DNA of 64,000 nucleotides from JAXDJH01 sp034663635 (GCA_034663635.1 JAXDJH010000012.1:1-64000); one strand, 5' to 3'; positions 47,668 through 56,478 are shown, numbered from the stretch's first letter. The notes: generated from the sequence alone by a model not told the origin. Numbers and translations are program-made.

Positions 47668-48438
47668 TTACGAGCTCTCGCCCTTCGAAGCCATCAGGAA
47701 CCGCCGGTTGACCGCATCGAGAGTCGCCCTGACCGTTGTCTCGGTCACGGGGCCTCCGCGCGTCAGGGCTGCGCCCAGCACGTCGAGCTTGCCTTCCTCC
47801 TGGACGATCACTAGGACAGCCTCCTGCCCGCTGACGTTGACGAGGGCCGATGCACGAAGCCTGAACTCGACGTCTGGGAGGAGGCGTTTGACGGCCTCTA
47901 GCGTGGCCTCAGCCAGAACCTTCAGGCCGTGGGGGGTCTTCTCGGACGAGGCCTGCCCGATCACCTCGGTGCCGGGGGCCCCGAGGGCTACCTCCGCCTG
48001 GGAACGCCAGCTCGTGGAGCTCAGGGCCACTCGCCTCAAGGCGGGGCGAGCGTCCAGGCCGGCCGGGGGCGTCGCGACCAGCGGTTGGTCGATCGTGATC
48101 GGGCCTCCCTGGGCCTCTTCGTCCCCTTCCTGGATGGGGCCGTGCGAGATGGCCTCTTGCTCCGCGAATTCAGCGGCTCGCTCGAGCGACTCGAGGTCTC
48201 CGAAATAGCTCTCCGCCTCCAGCTCGAAGACGAAGACTTGGCTGACCGGCGATCCGAGATCGCGCCTCGCTATCTCCTCCAGGATCATCGCCTGGACGGA
48301 ATCCCGGTCGGTGCCGATCTGGGTGAACGCTTGGATCTCGGACGGGGTGCCGTCGACGCCCCTGAGCACGACGCAGCCCAGTACGCCCGGTAGTTGCTTG
48401 ATGGTCGACTCGAGGTCTTCCAGATCGATCTCGCTCAA
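47668..48438 (-). CDS. Hypothetical protein, conserved-looking, unknown function
   Basis: This 256-aa soluble protein has two compact regions: residues about 8-75 (LESTIKQLPGVLGCVVLRGVDG, EIARRDLGSPVSQVFVFELEA) and 160-250 (LAEATLEAVKRLLPDVEFRLRASALVNVSGQEAVLVIV). An acidic, poorly conserved-looking linker joins them. The second half looks like an alpha/beta sandwich with a helix followed by paired strands. I recognise no family. It stands alone, divergent from the M23 peptidase gene. Confidence 0.65.
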   Translation of the reverse strand: MSEIDLEDLESTIKQLPGVLGCVVLRGVDGTPSEIQAFTQIGTDRDSVQAMILEEIARRDLGSPVSQVFVFELEAESYFGDLESLERAAEFAEQEAISHGPIQEGDEEAQGGPITIDQPLVATPPAGLDARPALRRVALSSTSWRSQAEVALGAPGTEVIGQASSEKTPHGLKVLAEATLEAVKRLLPDVEFRLRASALVNVSGQEAVLVIVQEEGKLDVLGAALTRGGPVTETTVRATLDAVNRRFLMASKGESS

Positions 48439-48755
48439 CTCTCATCCCCCCTATCAGCCTGGCAGAGAGCATATAGGGAGCCTTCCTGGAGGCGAGAAGG
48501 CAAAGAAAATGCACCCGTCGAGTCTTCGTCCCGGCCGGAGCCGGTTTACAACTCAACGGATGCACGGCGCACACTACAAGAAGGCTATAGGGAGCAGGAA
48601 AGGCTGCTTTTTGCTCGAAAAGGTGGTGTTGCCCCTCTGGGAGGCCTGTGGCAGGATGCCCCAGGCCGCCCCCCGGCACGACCCGGAAGGCTGGCGGCGT
48701 AACCGGACCCGACAACGCGGCACGGCTCCGGAGACCGAACAAGGAGAATGAGGCT
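48439..48755. other. 317-bp noncoding leader region between divergent genes
   Basis: No convincing gene lies here. It is long for this compact genome and contains hairpins: GCCTTC (48480-48485) with GAAGGC (48496-48501), and AGCAG (48593-48597) with CTGCT (48604-48608) followed by five T (48608-48612). GAGCA (48592-48596) could alternatively pair with TGCTC (48612-48616), giving mutually exclusive structures. It could be a regulated leader of the M23 peptidase gene. I cannot match it to a known riboswitch. Confidence 0.4.
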
Positions 48756-49868
48756 ATGCATCAACGAGGCGTTCGCGCCTGGATCGCCGGAACGATCCTC
48801 GCGACCCTCCTCCTCCCCGCGGTCGGATCGATAGCCGACACGAAAGACGAGCTCGACAAGGCCGAACAGAAGCTCGACGAGGTCCAGGCCGACATCGGCG
48901 CCCACGAGTCTCAGGTCGACACCCTGAGGGCCGAGGCGAAGGCGCTCAACGACAACATGATCTCTCTCCGTCACGATCTCGACGACACCGAAACCGCCCT
49001 GGCGAAGGTCGAGTCCCAGGTGCGCACTGCCCAGGCTCGGATCGACAGGACCCAAGGCGAGATCGACTCGATCCATGACCTAGCGACGGATCAAGCGGTC
49101 GCCCTGTACAAGCAGGGTCAGACCGAAGCGATCAGCGCGCTGCTCGACTCCGCATCTCTGACTGAACTCGACAATCGCGTCGAGATGCTCGGAGTCGCTG
49201 CGCAACAGAACACCGGAGCGCTCGTGGAGTACGGCCGCCTCAAAGTCGAGATCACCGCCCAGCACCGCGATCTCTTCAACATGAAAGAAGAGCTCGACGG
49301 CATCCGCCAGCATCAAGAGAAGATCTACGCGACGCTCGACTCGCAAAAAGCGGAGCTCATCGACAAGGTCGGGCAGCTCCAATCGCTACTTGGTAAGGAA
49401 TACGCGGAAGAAGGTGTCCTCGAGTCCGAGGCGAGGAAGCTCTCAGCGATCATCCTCGAGAAGAGCACACTCCATTCGGTCGCGATCCTCGGCAAATCGT
49501 CCGAAGGATTCATCTGGCCGCTCAACGGCGCTATCAACTCCCCGTTCGGCCCCCGATGGGGACGCATGCACACCGGCATCGACATCGATGGCGTCACGGG
49601 CGATCCGATCGTTGCATCCAAAGCGGGACGCGTGATCCTCGCCCAGGCCTACTCGGGGTACGGAAACGCCATCATCATCGATCACGGAGGCGGCTTCGCG
49701 ACCCTCTACGGTCACCTTTCGGCCTTCGACGTGCGAAGCGGGGAAGACGTGGCACAAGGTCAGATCATCGGCCGCGTCGGCTGCACGGGCTCCTGCACGG
49801 GCGATCACCTCCATTTCGAGGTGCGCGTCAACGGGACGCCGGTCGACCCGCTCGATTACCTGCCTTAA
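48756..49868 (+). CDS. Secreted M23-family peptidoglycan endopeptidase with coiled coil
   Basis: The 370-aa product from ATG 48756 (AAGGAG nine bases upstream) has a signal peptide (about 1-25, ending VGSIADT) and a long coiled coil (about 28-240, heptad-rich, e.g. DKAEQKLDEVQADIGAHES). The M23 domain has HTGIDIDG (zinc His and Asp), IIIDHGGGFATLYGHLS and GDHLHFEVRVNG. The layout is like EnvC/NlpD and actinobacterial RipA-neighbour proteins. HxH is intact, so it may be an active endopeptidase. It acts in the envelope. Confidence 0.93.
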   Translation: MHQRGVRAWIAGTILATLLLPAVGSIADTKDELDKAEQKLDEVQADIGAHESQVDTLRAEAKALNDNMISLRHDLDDTETALAKVESQVRTAQARIDRTQGEIDSIHDLATDQAVALYKQGQTEAISALLDSASLTELDNRVEMLGVAAQQNTGALVEYGRLKVEITAQHRDLFNMKEELDGIRQHQEKIYATLDSQKAELIDKVGQLQSLLGKEYAEEGVLESEARKLSAIILEKSTLHSVAILGKSSEGFIWPLNGAINSPFGPRWGRMHTGIDIDGVTGDPIVASKAGRVILAQAYSGYGNAIIIDHGGGFATLYGHLSAFDVRSGEDVAQGQIIGRVGCTGSCTGDHLHFEVRVNGTPVDPLDYLP

Positions 49869-50821
49869 TCCCGCAACTCTTTCACCGCTCCGACGAAGCG
49901 CCTGATGGGCTGCATGCCGACACGTTCGTAGAGGGCGACGGCTCCGGTTTCGTTACCGGCGTCCACGTTCAGGGTGACATTCGGAACCCCGCGCCGGGCG
50001 AACTCCGCGAAGGAAGCCTCCAGGAGAGCGGCGCCGATCCCTCTGCCTCTCCACTCCTTGAGCACCGCTAGGTCCCTGATGAACGGAACGTCTCCGAGGC
50101 TGCCGATCGCGCCGCCGACGATCCGGCCCTCGGCTTCCGCAATCAACCAAAGGCCGGCATCGAAGTCCGGTCGGCGCATCACGACGCTCCAGTCGTCGAA
50201 GGTGGATGGCGAGAAGCCCCAGTGTTCGGAGAATCCCGCCTCCATGAGTTCATGGATATTGGGAGCTTCGAGGTTGAGATCGGCCGGTCGGACGGATACG
50301 CCTGGAACCGTCTTGGGTTCGAAGGTGCGGCCCTCCAGCTCGATCCGCATGTGCCAGAACTGGCGCTTCGGCGAGTAACCGTTCCGCCGAAGGAGCTCTA
50401 CCCCCAACTCATCCAGAGCGCTGGTGAACGCCCACAGCTCGGCCTCATCACGTCCCGCCGCGGCCATGAGATCTCGAGCGCGCCGCTCGTAAGCGGTTAC
50501 CAGCCCCGACCCGATCCCACGACCGCGGTGGCTGGGATGGACCTCTCCCGTCGCCTCGAACCAGATCCGCTCACCACCTTCATCGGCGAGCTCTGCATAG
50601 GCCGCTAGTGACCCATCGGGAGCTTCCACCACCCATGCATCTTTAGCCAGATCGAAGGAGCTCCAGCCCCAGATCTCGAGGATGTCGGCTTCCGTATAGC
50701 CCGGCTCGGCCCCCTCGGCGATGTCACAGGCAGCGACCAGCTCGGCCACTGCCCGGCTCTCGGAGCGCTCGGGGGGCCGAAGAACGTAGCCGGGCAGATC
50801 AGGAAATGAGGCGTCATCCAT
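49865..50821 (-). CDS. Tandem-GNAT acetyltransferase
   Basis: The 318-aa product from ATG 50821 contains two GNAT domains. The first (about 12-150) has EVHPSHRGRGIGSGLVTAYE, the second (about 170-315) VLKEWRGRGIGAALLEASF and NVDAGNETGAVALYERVGMQ. Both keep the acetyl-CoA R/Q-x-x-G-x-G/A motif. Tandem GNATs include mycothiol synthase (MshD), but I see no decisive MshD feature. The frame is open further upstream, where it overlaps the response regulator; that part is spurious. Confidence 0.87.
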   Translation of the reverse strand: MDDASFPDLPGYVLRPPERSESRAVAELVAACDIAEGAEPGYTEADILEIWGWSSFDLAKDAWVVEAPDGSLAAYAELADEGGERIWFEATGEVHPSHRGRGIGSGLVTAYERRARDLMAAAGRDEAELWAFTSALDELGVELLRRNGYSPKRQFWHMRIELEGRTFEPKTVPGVSVRPADLNLEAPNIHELMEAGFSEHWGFSPSTFDDWSVVMRRPDFDAGLWLIAEAEGRIVGGAIGSLGDVPFIRDLAVLKEWRGRGIGAALLEASFAEFARRGVPNVTLNVDAGNETGAVALYERVGMQPIRRFVGAVKELRD

Positions 50822-50854
50822 AGGAGTGACGGCAGTTTGGCAGAATCGACAGGG

Positions 50855-51241
50855 ATGAACGGCAATCCAGACGGCGCAGGCTCGGTGAGGGTCCTGATCG
50901 CGGATGACCACGAGGGCATCCGCCAGATGCTCGCGCTCAGGTTGCAGACTCCGTGGTGCGAGGTCGTGGGCCAAGCCACCAACGGCCGGGAAGCCGTCGA
51001 CCAAGCGGTGGAGTTGGGTCCCGACGTAGTGGTGATGGACGTCGCGATGCCGGTTATGGACGGCATCGAAGCGACCCGAGAGATCAAGAAGATTCTCCCC
51101 GAGATCGACGTGCTCGGCTATACCGCGATCAGCGACGCCGGGATGGTTGAAGACCTGATCACCGCTGGGGCGTCCGAGAACTTCTTCAAGGACAACTACG
51201 TGGGCTTGATCGAAGCGATCGAAGCACACGTCGGTCCCTAG
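50855..51241 (+). CDS. Single-domain response regulator (receiver only)
   Basis: The 128-aa protein is a receiver domain: VRVLIADDHEGIRQMLALRL with the acidic pair, and the phospho-Asp in VVVMDVAMPVMDG. The conserved Thr is in LGYTAISDAG. The usual late Lys is in ENFFKDNY. It has no DNA-binding domain, so it may signal by protein contacts or work in a phosphorelay. No kinase adjoins it; the PAS kinase at 12995-14095 is the only histidine kinase in the window. The start is ATG 50855; a TTG at 50837 is possible. A strong terminator follows. Confidence 0.9.
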   Translation: MNGNPDGAGSVRVLIADDHEGIRQMLALRLQTPWCEVVGQATNGREAVDQAVELGPDVVVMDVAMPVMDGIEATREIKKILPEIDVLGYTAISDAGMVEDLITAGASENFFKDNYVGLIEAIEAHVGP

Positions 51242-51260
51242 AGAACATGTCTTAGAAAGC

Positions 51261-51288
51261 AAAGGGCCCGGCCGAAGCCGGGCCCTTT
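51261..51288. terminator. Strong bidirectional terminator between the receiver gene and groEL
   Basis: AAAGGGCCCGGC (51261-51272) pairs perfectly with GCCGGGCCCTTT (51277-51288) around CGAA. The arms end in A/T runs on both sides, so it can work in both directions. It separates the convergent receiver and groEL genes. Confidence 0.93.
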
Positions 51289-51304
51289 GTCTTGTGGAAC
51301 CTGG

Positions 51305-52942
51305 TTACATCATTCCGCCCATGCCACCCATGCCGTGGTCGTGCCCGCCACCGGCCATGGGGTCGTTCTCCTCGGGCTTGTCGACGATCCCAACCTCGGT
51401 GGTCAGGAACAGGGCCGCGATCGAAGACGCATTCTCGAGCGCCGCACGCGTGACGCGAGCGGGGTCGATGATGCCTTCGACGAGAAGATCGACGTACTCA
51501 CCCGTGGCGGCGTTGAGACCGTGTCCGGGCTTCTCGTTGCGAACCTTGTCGACGACGACGCCGCCCTCGTAGCCGGCGTTCTGGGCGATCCAACGCAACG
51601 GCGCGTCGAGTGCGTCCATAACTACCTTGGCTCCGGCGAGCTCCTCGTCGATGAGGTCGAGTGCTTCGACGGCCTCGCGCGACCGAACGAGCGTCGTGCC
51701 GCCGCCGGGGACGATGCCTTCCTCGACCGCAGCGCGGGTCGCGGAGACGGAGTCCTCGATGCGGTGCTTCTTCTCTTTCAGTTCGACCTCGGTTGCCGCG
51801 CCGACCTTCAGAACCGCGACGCCACCGGAGAGCTTGGCGAGCCTCTCCTGCAGCTTCTCTTTGTCCCAGTCGGAATCGGTGCGCTCGATCTCGGCGCGGA
51901 TCTGGTCGATGCGACCCTTGATGTCGGCCGCAACGCCGGCGCCCTCGACGATCGTCGTGTCGTCCTTGGTGACGACGATCTTGCGAGCGGTGCCGAGCAT
52001 GTCGAGAGTGATCGACTCGAGCTTCAGGCCGATCTCCTCGGAGATCACCTGGGCGCCCGTCAGGATCGCGATGTCCTGGAGCATCGCCTTGCGGCGATCG
52101 CCGAAGCCCGGCGCCTTGACGGCAACGGACGTGAACGTTCCGCGGATCTTGTTGACGACGAGCGTCGCAAGAGCCTCGCCCTCGACGTCCTCGGAGATGA
52201 TCACGAGCGGCTTGCCCGACTGCATGACCTTCTCGAGAATCGGAAGCAGGTCACGTACAGAGGAGATCTTCTGCTGTGCGATGAGGATGTAGGGATCCTC
52301 GAGCACGGACTCCATGCGCTCCTGGTCGGTGACGAAGTAAGGGCTGATGTAGCCCTTGTCGAACTGCATACCCTCGACGAGCTCGAGCTCCATCCCGAAG
52401 GTGTTTGACTCCTCGACGGTGATGACGCCGTCCTTGCCGACCTTGTCCATCGCCTCGGCTACGAGCTCGCCGATCTCGGGGTCGTTGTTCGCGGAGATGG
52501 CTGCGACGTAAGCGATCTGCTGACGTCCTTCGATGTCGCTCGCCTGAGCCTTGATCGAGTCAACGGCCGCGGCAACGGCCTTCTCGATGCCGCGCTTGAG
52601 CGCCATCGGGTTCGCGCCTGCCGCGACGTGCTGTAGGCCGGACTTGATCATGGCCTGCGCGAGAACGGTCGCTGTGGTGGTGCCGTCACCAGCGACGTCG
52701 TTGGTCTTGGATGCAACTTCCTTGACGAGCTGCGCGCCCATGTTCTCGAACGGGTCCTCGAGCTCGATCTCTTTCGCGATCGTCACTCCGTCGTTCGTGA
52801 TCGTCGGCGCGCCCCACTTCTTGTCGAGGACGACGTTGCGGCCCCGGGGGCCGATGGTTACTCGAACCGCGTTGGCGAGCTTGTTAACGCCCGCCTCGAG
52901 GCCGCGTCGTGCGTCCTCGTCGAACCTGATGATCTTGGACAT
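51305..52942 (-). CDS. groEL: Chaperonin GroEL (60 kDa)
   Basis: This 545-aa protein has VTIGPRGRNVVLDKKWGAP, DGTTTATVLAQAM, EGIVPGGGTTLVRS and a GGMGGMM-type C-terminal tail. It forms the double-ring folding chamber with GroES. It is in one operon with groES, 27 bases apart, under the CIRCE operator at 53310-53336. Confidence 0.98.
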   Translation of the reverse strand: MSKIIRFDEDARRGLEAGVNKLANAVRVTIGPRGRNVVLDKKWGAPTITNDGVTIAKEIELEDPFENMGAQLVKEVASKTNDVAGDGTTTATVLAQAMIKSGLQHVAAGANPMALKRGIEKAVAAAVDSIKAQASDIEGRQQIAYVAAISANNDPEIGELVAEAMDKVGKDGVITVEESNTFGMELELVEGMQFDKGYISPYFVTDQERMESVLEDPYILIAQQKISSVRDLLPILEKVMQSGKPLVIISEDVEGEALATLVVNKIRGTFTSVAVKAPGFGDRRKAMLQDIAILTGAQVISEEIGLKLESITLDMLGTARKIVVTKDDTTIVEGAGVAADIKGRIDQIRAEIERTDSDWDKEKLQERLAKLSGGVAVLKVGAATEVELKEKKHRIEDSVSATRAAVEEGIVPGGGTTLVRSREAVEALDLIDEELAGAKVVMDALDAPLRWIAQNAGYEGGVVVDKVRNEKPGHGLNAATGEYVDLLVEGIIDPARVTRAALENASSIAALFLTTEVGIVDKPEENDPMAGGGHDHGMGGMGGMM

Positions 52943-52969
52943 TTGGAACTCCTCTCTTAGGGGCCGGTG

Positions 52970-53272
52970 CTAGCCGACGATGGCGAGCACGTCGCGGCCG
53001 GAGAGGATCAAAAGGTCCTCGCCTTCGACTTTGATCTCGGTGCCGCCGTACTTCGAGTAGAGGACGCGGTCGCCCTCTTTGATGTCCAGCGGGATGAGCT
53101 CGCCGGTCTCGCTGCGCTTGCCCGGGCCCACGGCCAGGACGGTGCCCTCTTGGGGCTTCTCCTTGGCGGTGTCCGGGATCACGAGGCCGGACGGAAGCGT
53201 CTCGTCGGCGTCCTCGGGACGCACGAGGACGCGGTCCTCGAGCGGCTTGATGGTCTTCGTAGCAGTGGCCAT
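52970..53272 (-). CDS. groES: Co-chaperonin GroES (10 kDa)
   Basis: The 100-aa protein begins TIKPLEDRVLVRPEDADET. It has the mobile loop TLPSGLVIPDTAKEKPQEG and ends VEGEDLLILSGRDVLAIVG. It caps the GroEL ring. GGAGGA lies upstream of the ATG. The CIRCE dyad 38 bp upstream indicates HrcA-controlled heat-shock expression. Confidence 0.98.
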   Translation of the reverse strand: MATATKTIKPLEDRVLVRPEDADETLPSGLVIPDTAKEKPQEGTVLAVGPGKRSETGELIPLDIKEGDRVLYSKYGGTEIKVEGEDLLILSGRDVLAIVG

Positions 53273-53309
53273 TCTTAGTTCCTCCTTCAGGGGGTGACCG
53301 GATCTGGCT

Positions 53310-53336
53310 TTAGCACTCCAAAGCTTCGAGTGCTAA
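53310..53336 (-). promoter_or_regulatory. CIRCE operator (HrcA-binding site)
   Basis: TTAGCACTC - nine bases - GAGTGCTAA (53310-53318 and 53328-53336) is an exact CIRCE element. In many bacteria HrcA binds it to repress groESL outside heat shock. It lies 38 bp before the groES ATG. hrcA is not in this window. Confidence 0.97.
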
Positions 53337-53439
53337 GGATACCGCCGCCGTCGGAGAAGGGTCAAACGGACCCTCAAGCCCCGAAATATTCCGAGCTAAC
53401 CGCCCTCTGCCCGGCGAATCTGGAGAATTTGGCGAGGGG

Positions 53440-54576
53440 TTAGGCCAGGGGGAGGTTCGGGTCGGGCGAGGCGTCCAGACTCGTCCAGGCTCCCCGGCGC
53501 AGGCGGGCCGTGGCGCAAGCGGCCACCATCGCCGCGTTGTCGGTGCAGAGCTCCATCGGAGGGACGGAGAGCTTGATACCTCGCTTGGAGCAGGCCTCGT
53601 TCATCCCGTGGCGGAGGCCGGAGTTCGCGGCAACCCCTCCGCAGAGGAAGACCCGCTCGGCCCCCACGTGCTCGGCCGCGGCCATCGTCTTCGTCACCTG
53701 GATCTCGACGACCGCCTGCTGGAACGATGCGGCCACGTCCTCCACGGGCACCGGCTCGCCCCTCGCCTCGAGCTTCCGAACCTGGTTGATGACCGCAGTC
53801 TTGAGCCCGCTATATGAAACGTCGAAGCCCGGCTCGCCGAGCATGGAGCGCGGGAAGTTGAAAGCCTCGGGGTTGCCGAGCAACGACAACCTGTCGATCT
53901 CGGGGCCGCCCGGGTAGTCGAGGCCGAGGAACCGAGCGATCTTGTCGAAGGCCTCGCCCGCAGCGTCGTCGATAGTGCTTCCGAGGATCTCGTACTCGCC
54001 GTGGTTGTACGCCTGAACCAGCAGCGTGTGTCCGCCGGAGATGATGAGCGCGAGCGCCGGGAACTTGGCCTGCTCGTCGGCAAGCAGGGCGGAGTAGAGA
54101 TGCGCTTCAAGGTGATTGACTCCAACGAACGGCACCTCGAGGACCGCCGCGATGGACTTTGCCTCCGCAACGCCGATCAGCAGCGATCCGATGAGGCCCG
54201 GCCCCAAAGTCGCGGCCACGCCGTCGAGGTCCCAAAAGGTCGCATCGGCCCGGACAAGGGCTTCTCCGATCGCAGGCGTGAGCGCCTCGACGTGCGCCCT
54301 GGCCGCGACCTCGGGAACGATCCCGCCGTACTCACCGTGCAGTTCGCCTTGCGAAACGATGATGTTCGAGAGGATCTGCCTGCCGCCGCGCACGACCGAG
54401 GCAGAGGTCTCGTCACAAGAGGTCTCGATCCCTAGAACGAGCGTGTCTTCGTCCCATTCCTCGACAGGCCGCTCTTTGATCGCCGTGGATGGGGTGGTCC
54501 AAGTGTCCTCGGCGGACGGGTTCCAACCGCCGCCCGTCATGGGGCGACCCATAGGGTCGCGGGGTACGTCACTCAT
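53440..54576 (-). CDS. tsaD: tRNA threonylcarbamoyladenosine transferase subunit TsaD
   Basis: The protein is 378 aa. An unusual Trp/Pro-rich N-terminal extension of about 44 residues precedes VLGIETSCDETSASVV. The metal-binding pair H155/H159 is in NHLEAHLYS. LALIISGGHTLLV and CGGVAANSGLR are typical. It transfers threonylcarbamoyl to A37 of ANN-decoding tRNAs with TsaB and TsaE. No in-frame start removes the extension without cutting the fold. It overlaps rimI by eight bases. Confidence 0.96.
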   Translation of the reverse strand: MSDVPRDPMGRPMTGGGWNPSAEDTWTTPSTAIKERPVEEWDEDTLVLGIETSCDETSASVVRGGRQILSNIIVSQGELHGEYGGIVPEVAARAHVEALTPAIGEALVRADATFWDLDGVAATLGPGLIGSLLIGVAEAKSIAAVLEVPFVGVNHLEAHLYSALLADEQAKFPALALIISGGHTLLVQAYNHGEYEILGSTIDDAAGEAFDKIARFLGLDYPGGPEIDRLSLLGNPEAFNFPRSMLGEPGFDVSYSGLKTAVINQVRKLEARGEPVPVEDVAASFQQAVVEIQVTKTMAAAEHVGAERVFLCGGVAANSGLRHGMNEACSKRGIKLSVPPMELCTDNAAMVAACATARLRRGAWTSLDASPDPNLPLA

Positions 54577-55135
54577 CGCGCTGTCTCTCTAACTCGTCTC
54601 GGATCGTCTTCAACCGCTCCCTGAAATCATTTCCGAGCGCATCTCGAACTTCCATGACGAACGCGTCTTCGTTCGTCTCTATGTAGTAGCCCTTGCGCGT
54701 CCCCGTGACCGAGAAGCCAAACTTCTCGTACATGTCCTGCGCTTTGTGGTTGGTGACGCGCACCTCCAGAGAGATGATCTCGGAGGCCCGGGCTACCGCC
54801 TCGGTGATGATCGCGTACAGCAACCGAGTGCCGACCTTGCGGCCGTGGAAATCGGGATCAACAGCGATGTTCGTGACATGCGCTTCGCCGGCCATGAACA
54901 TCATTCCCGCATAGCCGACCACTTCTCCTTCGAAGCGGGCGACGAGGTAAGCACGCGTATGACGCTGAGCAAGCTCGGACAAAAAGAGCGACGGGCTCCA
55001 GGGACGGGGGTAAACGCGCGCCTCGATCGCCAAGACGCGGCGAAGGTGTCTGCGGCGCATCCTCGTCAGCTCGACTTCTTTCAGGTACGGGCCGCGCTCC
55101 TCGGGATTGTGGGCGACGGCCATCGGGCTAAGCAC
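54569..55135 (-). CDS. rimI: Ribosomal-protein-alanine N-acetyltransferase (RimI-like)
   Basis: The protein is 188 aa. The GNAT domain includes VTNIAVDPDFHGRKVGTRLLYAII (acetyl-CoA loop) and SLEVRVTNHKAQDMYEKFGFSV. The N-terminus has about 25 extra residues, and the C-terminus is a charged helix (RERLKTIRDELERQR). The position between tsaB and tsaD is the classical RimI context. Substrates beyond ribosomal protein S18 are possible. Confidence 0.92.
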   Translation of the reverse strand: MLSPMAVAHNPEERGPYLKEVELTRMRRRHLRRVLAIEARVYPRPWSPSLFLSELAQRHTRAYLVARFEGEVVGYAGMMFMAGEAHVTNIAVDPDFHGRKVGTRLLYAIITEAVARASEIISLEVRVTNHKAQDMYEKFGFSVTGTRKGYYIETNEDAFVMEVRDALGNDFRERLKTIRDELERQRDE

Positions 55136-55838
55136 TCCTGCGATCGCGTATGCGCTCCCATTGGATGGGCCGCGCGGACTTCCTCAGATACAGAGGCTTG
55201 AGGTCATAGGGAGAATCGAAATCCTCGCGGAACAGCCTGGGAAGACTCAATTCAACGAGGGAGCTCGCGTGAGGGAATGAATCGCTCATCGAACCGATCT
55301 CGACGCCGGTGCCCACCTCTTCGAACATGTCGCGATAAAGAAGCGCTCCGTTGCCGACGAGAAGCACTTCCTCCGGTCTCGACGCGATACCGATAGCGAG
55401 TTGGCCCGGCTTCTCGACGCGGTAGGTGGACATCCGCTGGATGCCACCGGGAGATGACCTGTAGAACGCGTAGAAAACCTCGTTGCGACGAGCGTCCAAG
55501 ACCGCGCACACCGTCTTGGGGCAGTAGCGCACCTGATAAGCCAACAGATCGAGACTCGCCATGCCGATCATCGGCAGGGACAAGGTCTGCGCCAGCGCCT
55601 TCGCGGTTGCCACTCCGACTCGCATCCCTGTGAAGAGGCCCGGGCCCAGGCTGACGGCGATCGCCCCGAGGTTCCGGAATCCGATCCGAGCCTCCTCGAG
55701 GATGAACTGGATCGCGGGCAGCAGGAACTCGTTGTAGCTCGCGCCTCTAGAGACCATGGCGCTGGCCACCAACCCCTGTTCCGATCCGATCGCGACGCTC
55801 GCCTGAGGCGTGGACGTCTCGATCCCAAGTACGAGCAC
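55128..55838 (-). CDS. tsaB: tRNA threonylcarbamoyladenosine biosynthesis protein TsaB
   Basis: The 236-aa protein begins LVLGIETSTPQASVAIG and has AIAVSLGPGLFTGMRVGVATAKALA, typical of the TsaB half of the YgjD/YeaZ dimer. It lacks the TsaD metal histidines, as expected. It scaffolds TsaD and TsaE. It starts right after the tsaE stop and overlaps rimI by eight bases. Confidence 0.95.
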   Translation of the reverse strand: MLVLGIETSTPQASVAIGSEQGLVASAMVSRGASYNEFLLPAIQFILEEARIGFRNLGAIAVSLGPGLFTGMRVGVATAKALAQTLSLPMIGMASLDLLAYQVRYCPKTVCAVLDARRNEVFYAFYRSSPGGIQRMSTYRVEKPGQLAIGIASRPEEVLLVGNGALLYRDMFEEVGTGVEIGSMSDSFPHASSLVELSLPRLFREDFDSPYDLKPLYLRKSARPIQWERIRDRRSA

Positions 55839-56462
55839 CTAGCTCTCCCCCGTTCCCATCGTTGGGTCATCCCCGAGCGGCGTGGTCCCCATATCGTCGC
55901 GTGCCGTGGGCTCGGTCGTGACTGTGAAGCGGGAGCCCTCCCCCTCGTTCTCTGAGATGGCGTCGAGCAGCGTCTCGGCCGTCGATCGCATCGCCTGCAC
56001 TTTTCGGATCCAGTCTGGCCCGTGGGGCCGGAAGAGCAGCTTCCGAACGTCATCGTCGGCTTCGTCGATACTCGCCACCCTGCGCATGTCGATATCGAGG
56101 TGCCTGCGCGGAAGCATCGGGTTGATCGCCTCGCCCCATTCGATCGCCACTATGGAATGGGGATCGAGGAACTCTTCGAAGCCGAGATCGAGGACCTCCT
56201 GGAAATTGTTCAAGCGGTAGACGTCGAGGTGGAGGATCGGATAGCGGCCCGAGTACTCGTGGACGATCGTGAAGGTCGGGCTGGTCACGCGCTCTTGAAC
56301 GCCGAGGGCCGCGGCCAACCCTTGAACGAACACGGTTTTGCCGGCTCCAAGATCGCCGCTCAAGCTGATGATGTCGCCGGGGAGCAGCACAGGGGCGAGC
56401 GAAGCTCCCACGATCCGAGTCTCCTCGGCTGACTTCGTCGTGACGACCAGGGCCCTCTGCAT
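55839..56462 (-). CDS. tsaE: tRNA threonylcarbamoyladenosine biosynthesis ATPase TsaE
   Basis: The protein is 207 aa. Residues 1-140 form the TsaE domain with Walker A SGDLGAGKTVFVQGLA, RVTSPTFTIVHEYSG and LHLDVYRLNN, then IVAIEWGEAI. A C-terminal extension of about 55 residues (ISENEGEGSRFTVTT and onward) is longer than usual and looks disordered. It drives t6A complex turnover. It heads the tsaE-tsaB-rimI-tsaD operon; the L-threonylcarbamoyladenylate synthase gene is not in the window. Confidence 0.94.
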   Translation of the reverse strand: MQRALVVTTKSAEETRIVGASLAPVLLPGDIISLSGDLGAGKTVFVQGLAAALGVQERVTSPTFTIVHEYSGRYPILHLDVYRLNNFQEVLDLGFEEFLDPHSIVAIEWGEAINPMLPRRHLDIDMRRVASIDEADDDVRKLLFRPHGPDWIRKVQAMRSTAETLLDAISENEGEGSRFTVTTEPTARDDMGTTPLGDDPTMGTGES

Positions 56463-56478
56463 CGGTGGGCGCCCTTGC

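Noticed and set aside
48509..48751. Plus-strand ORF of about 80 codons before the M23 gene
   Set aside because: It has a GAAGG upstream and ends next to the M23 ribosome site, but the product is basic and without recognisable structure, and the region contains hairpins. Treated as leader sequence unless conservation is shown.
48648..48755. Longer M23 peptidase starting at GTG 48648
   Set aside because: It would place 36 Pro/Arg-rich residues before a well-formed signal peptide. ATG 48756 has AAGGAG at proper distance.
48600..48755. c-di-AMP (ydaO-type) riboswitch before the M23 peptidase
   Set aside because: Only short stretches such as ACCCGACA recall the motif; I cannot see the full pseudoknotted aptamer, so no call is made.
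50822..51262. N-terminal 147 codons of the open frame ahead of the tandem GNAT
   Set aside because: They are antisense to the receiver gene and have no GNAT similarity. ATG 50821 begins the recognisable protein.
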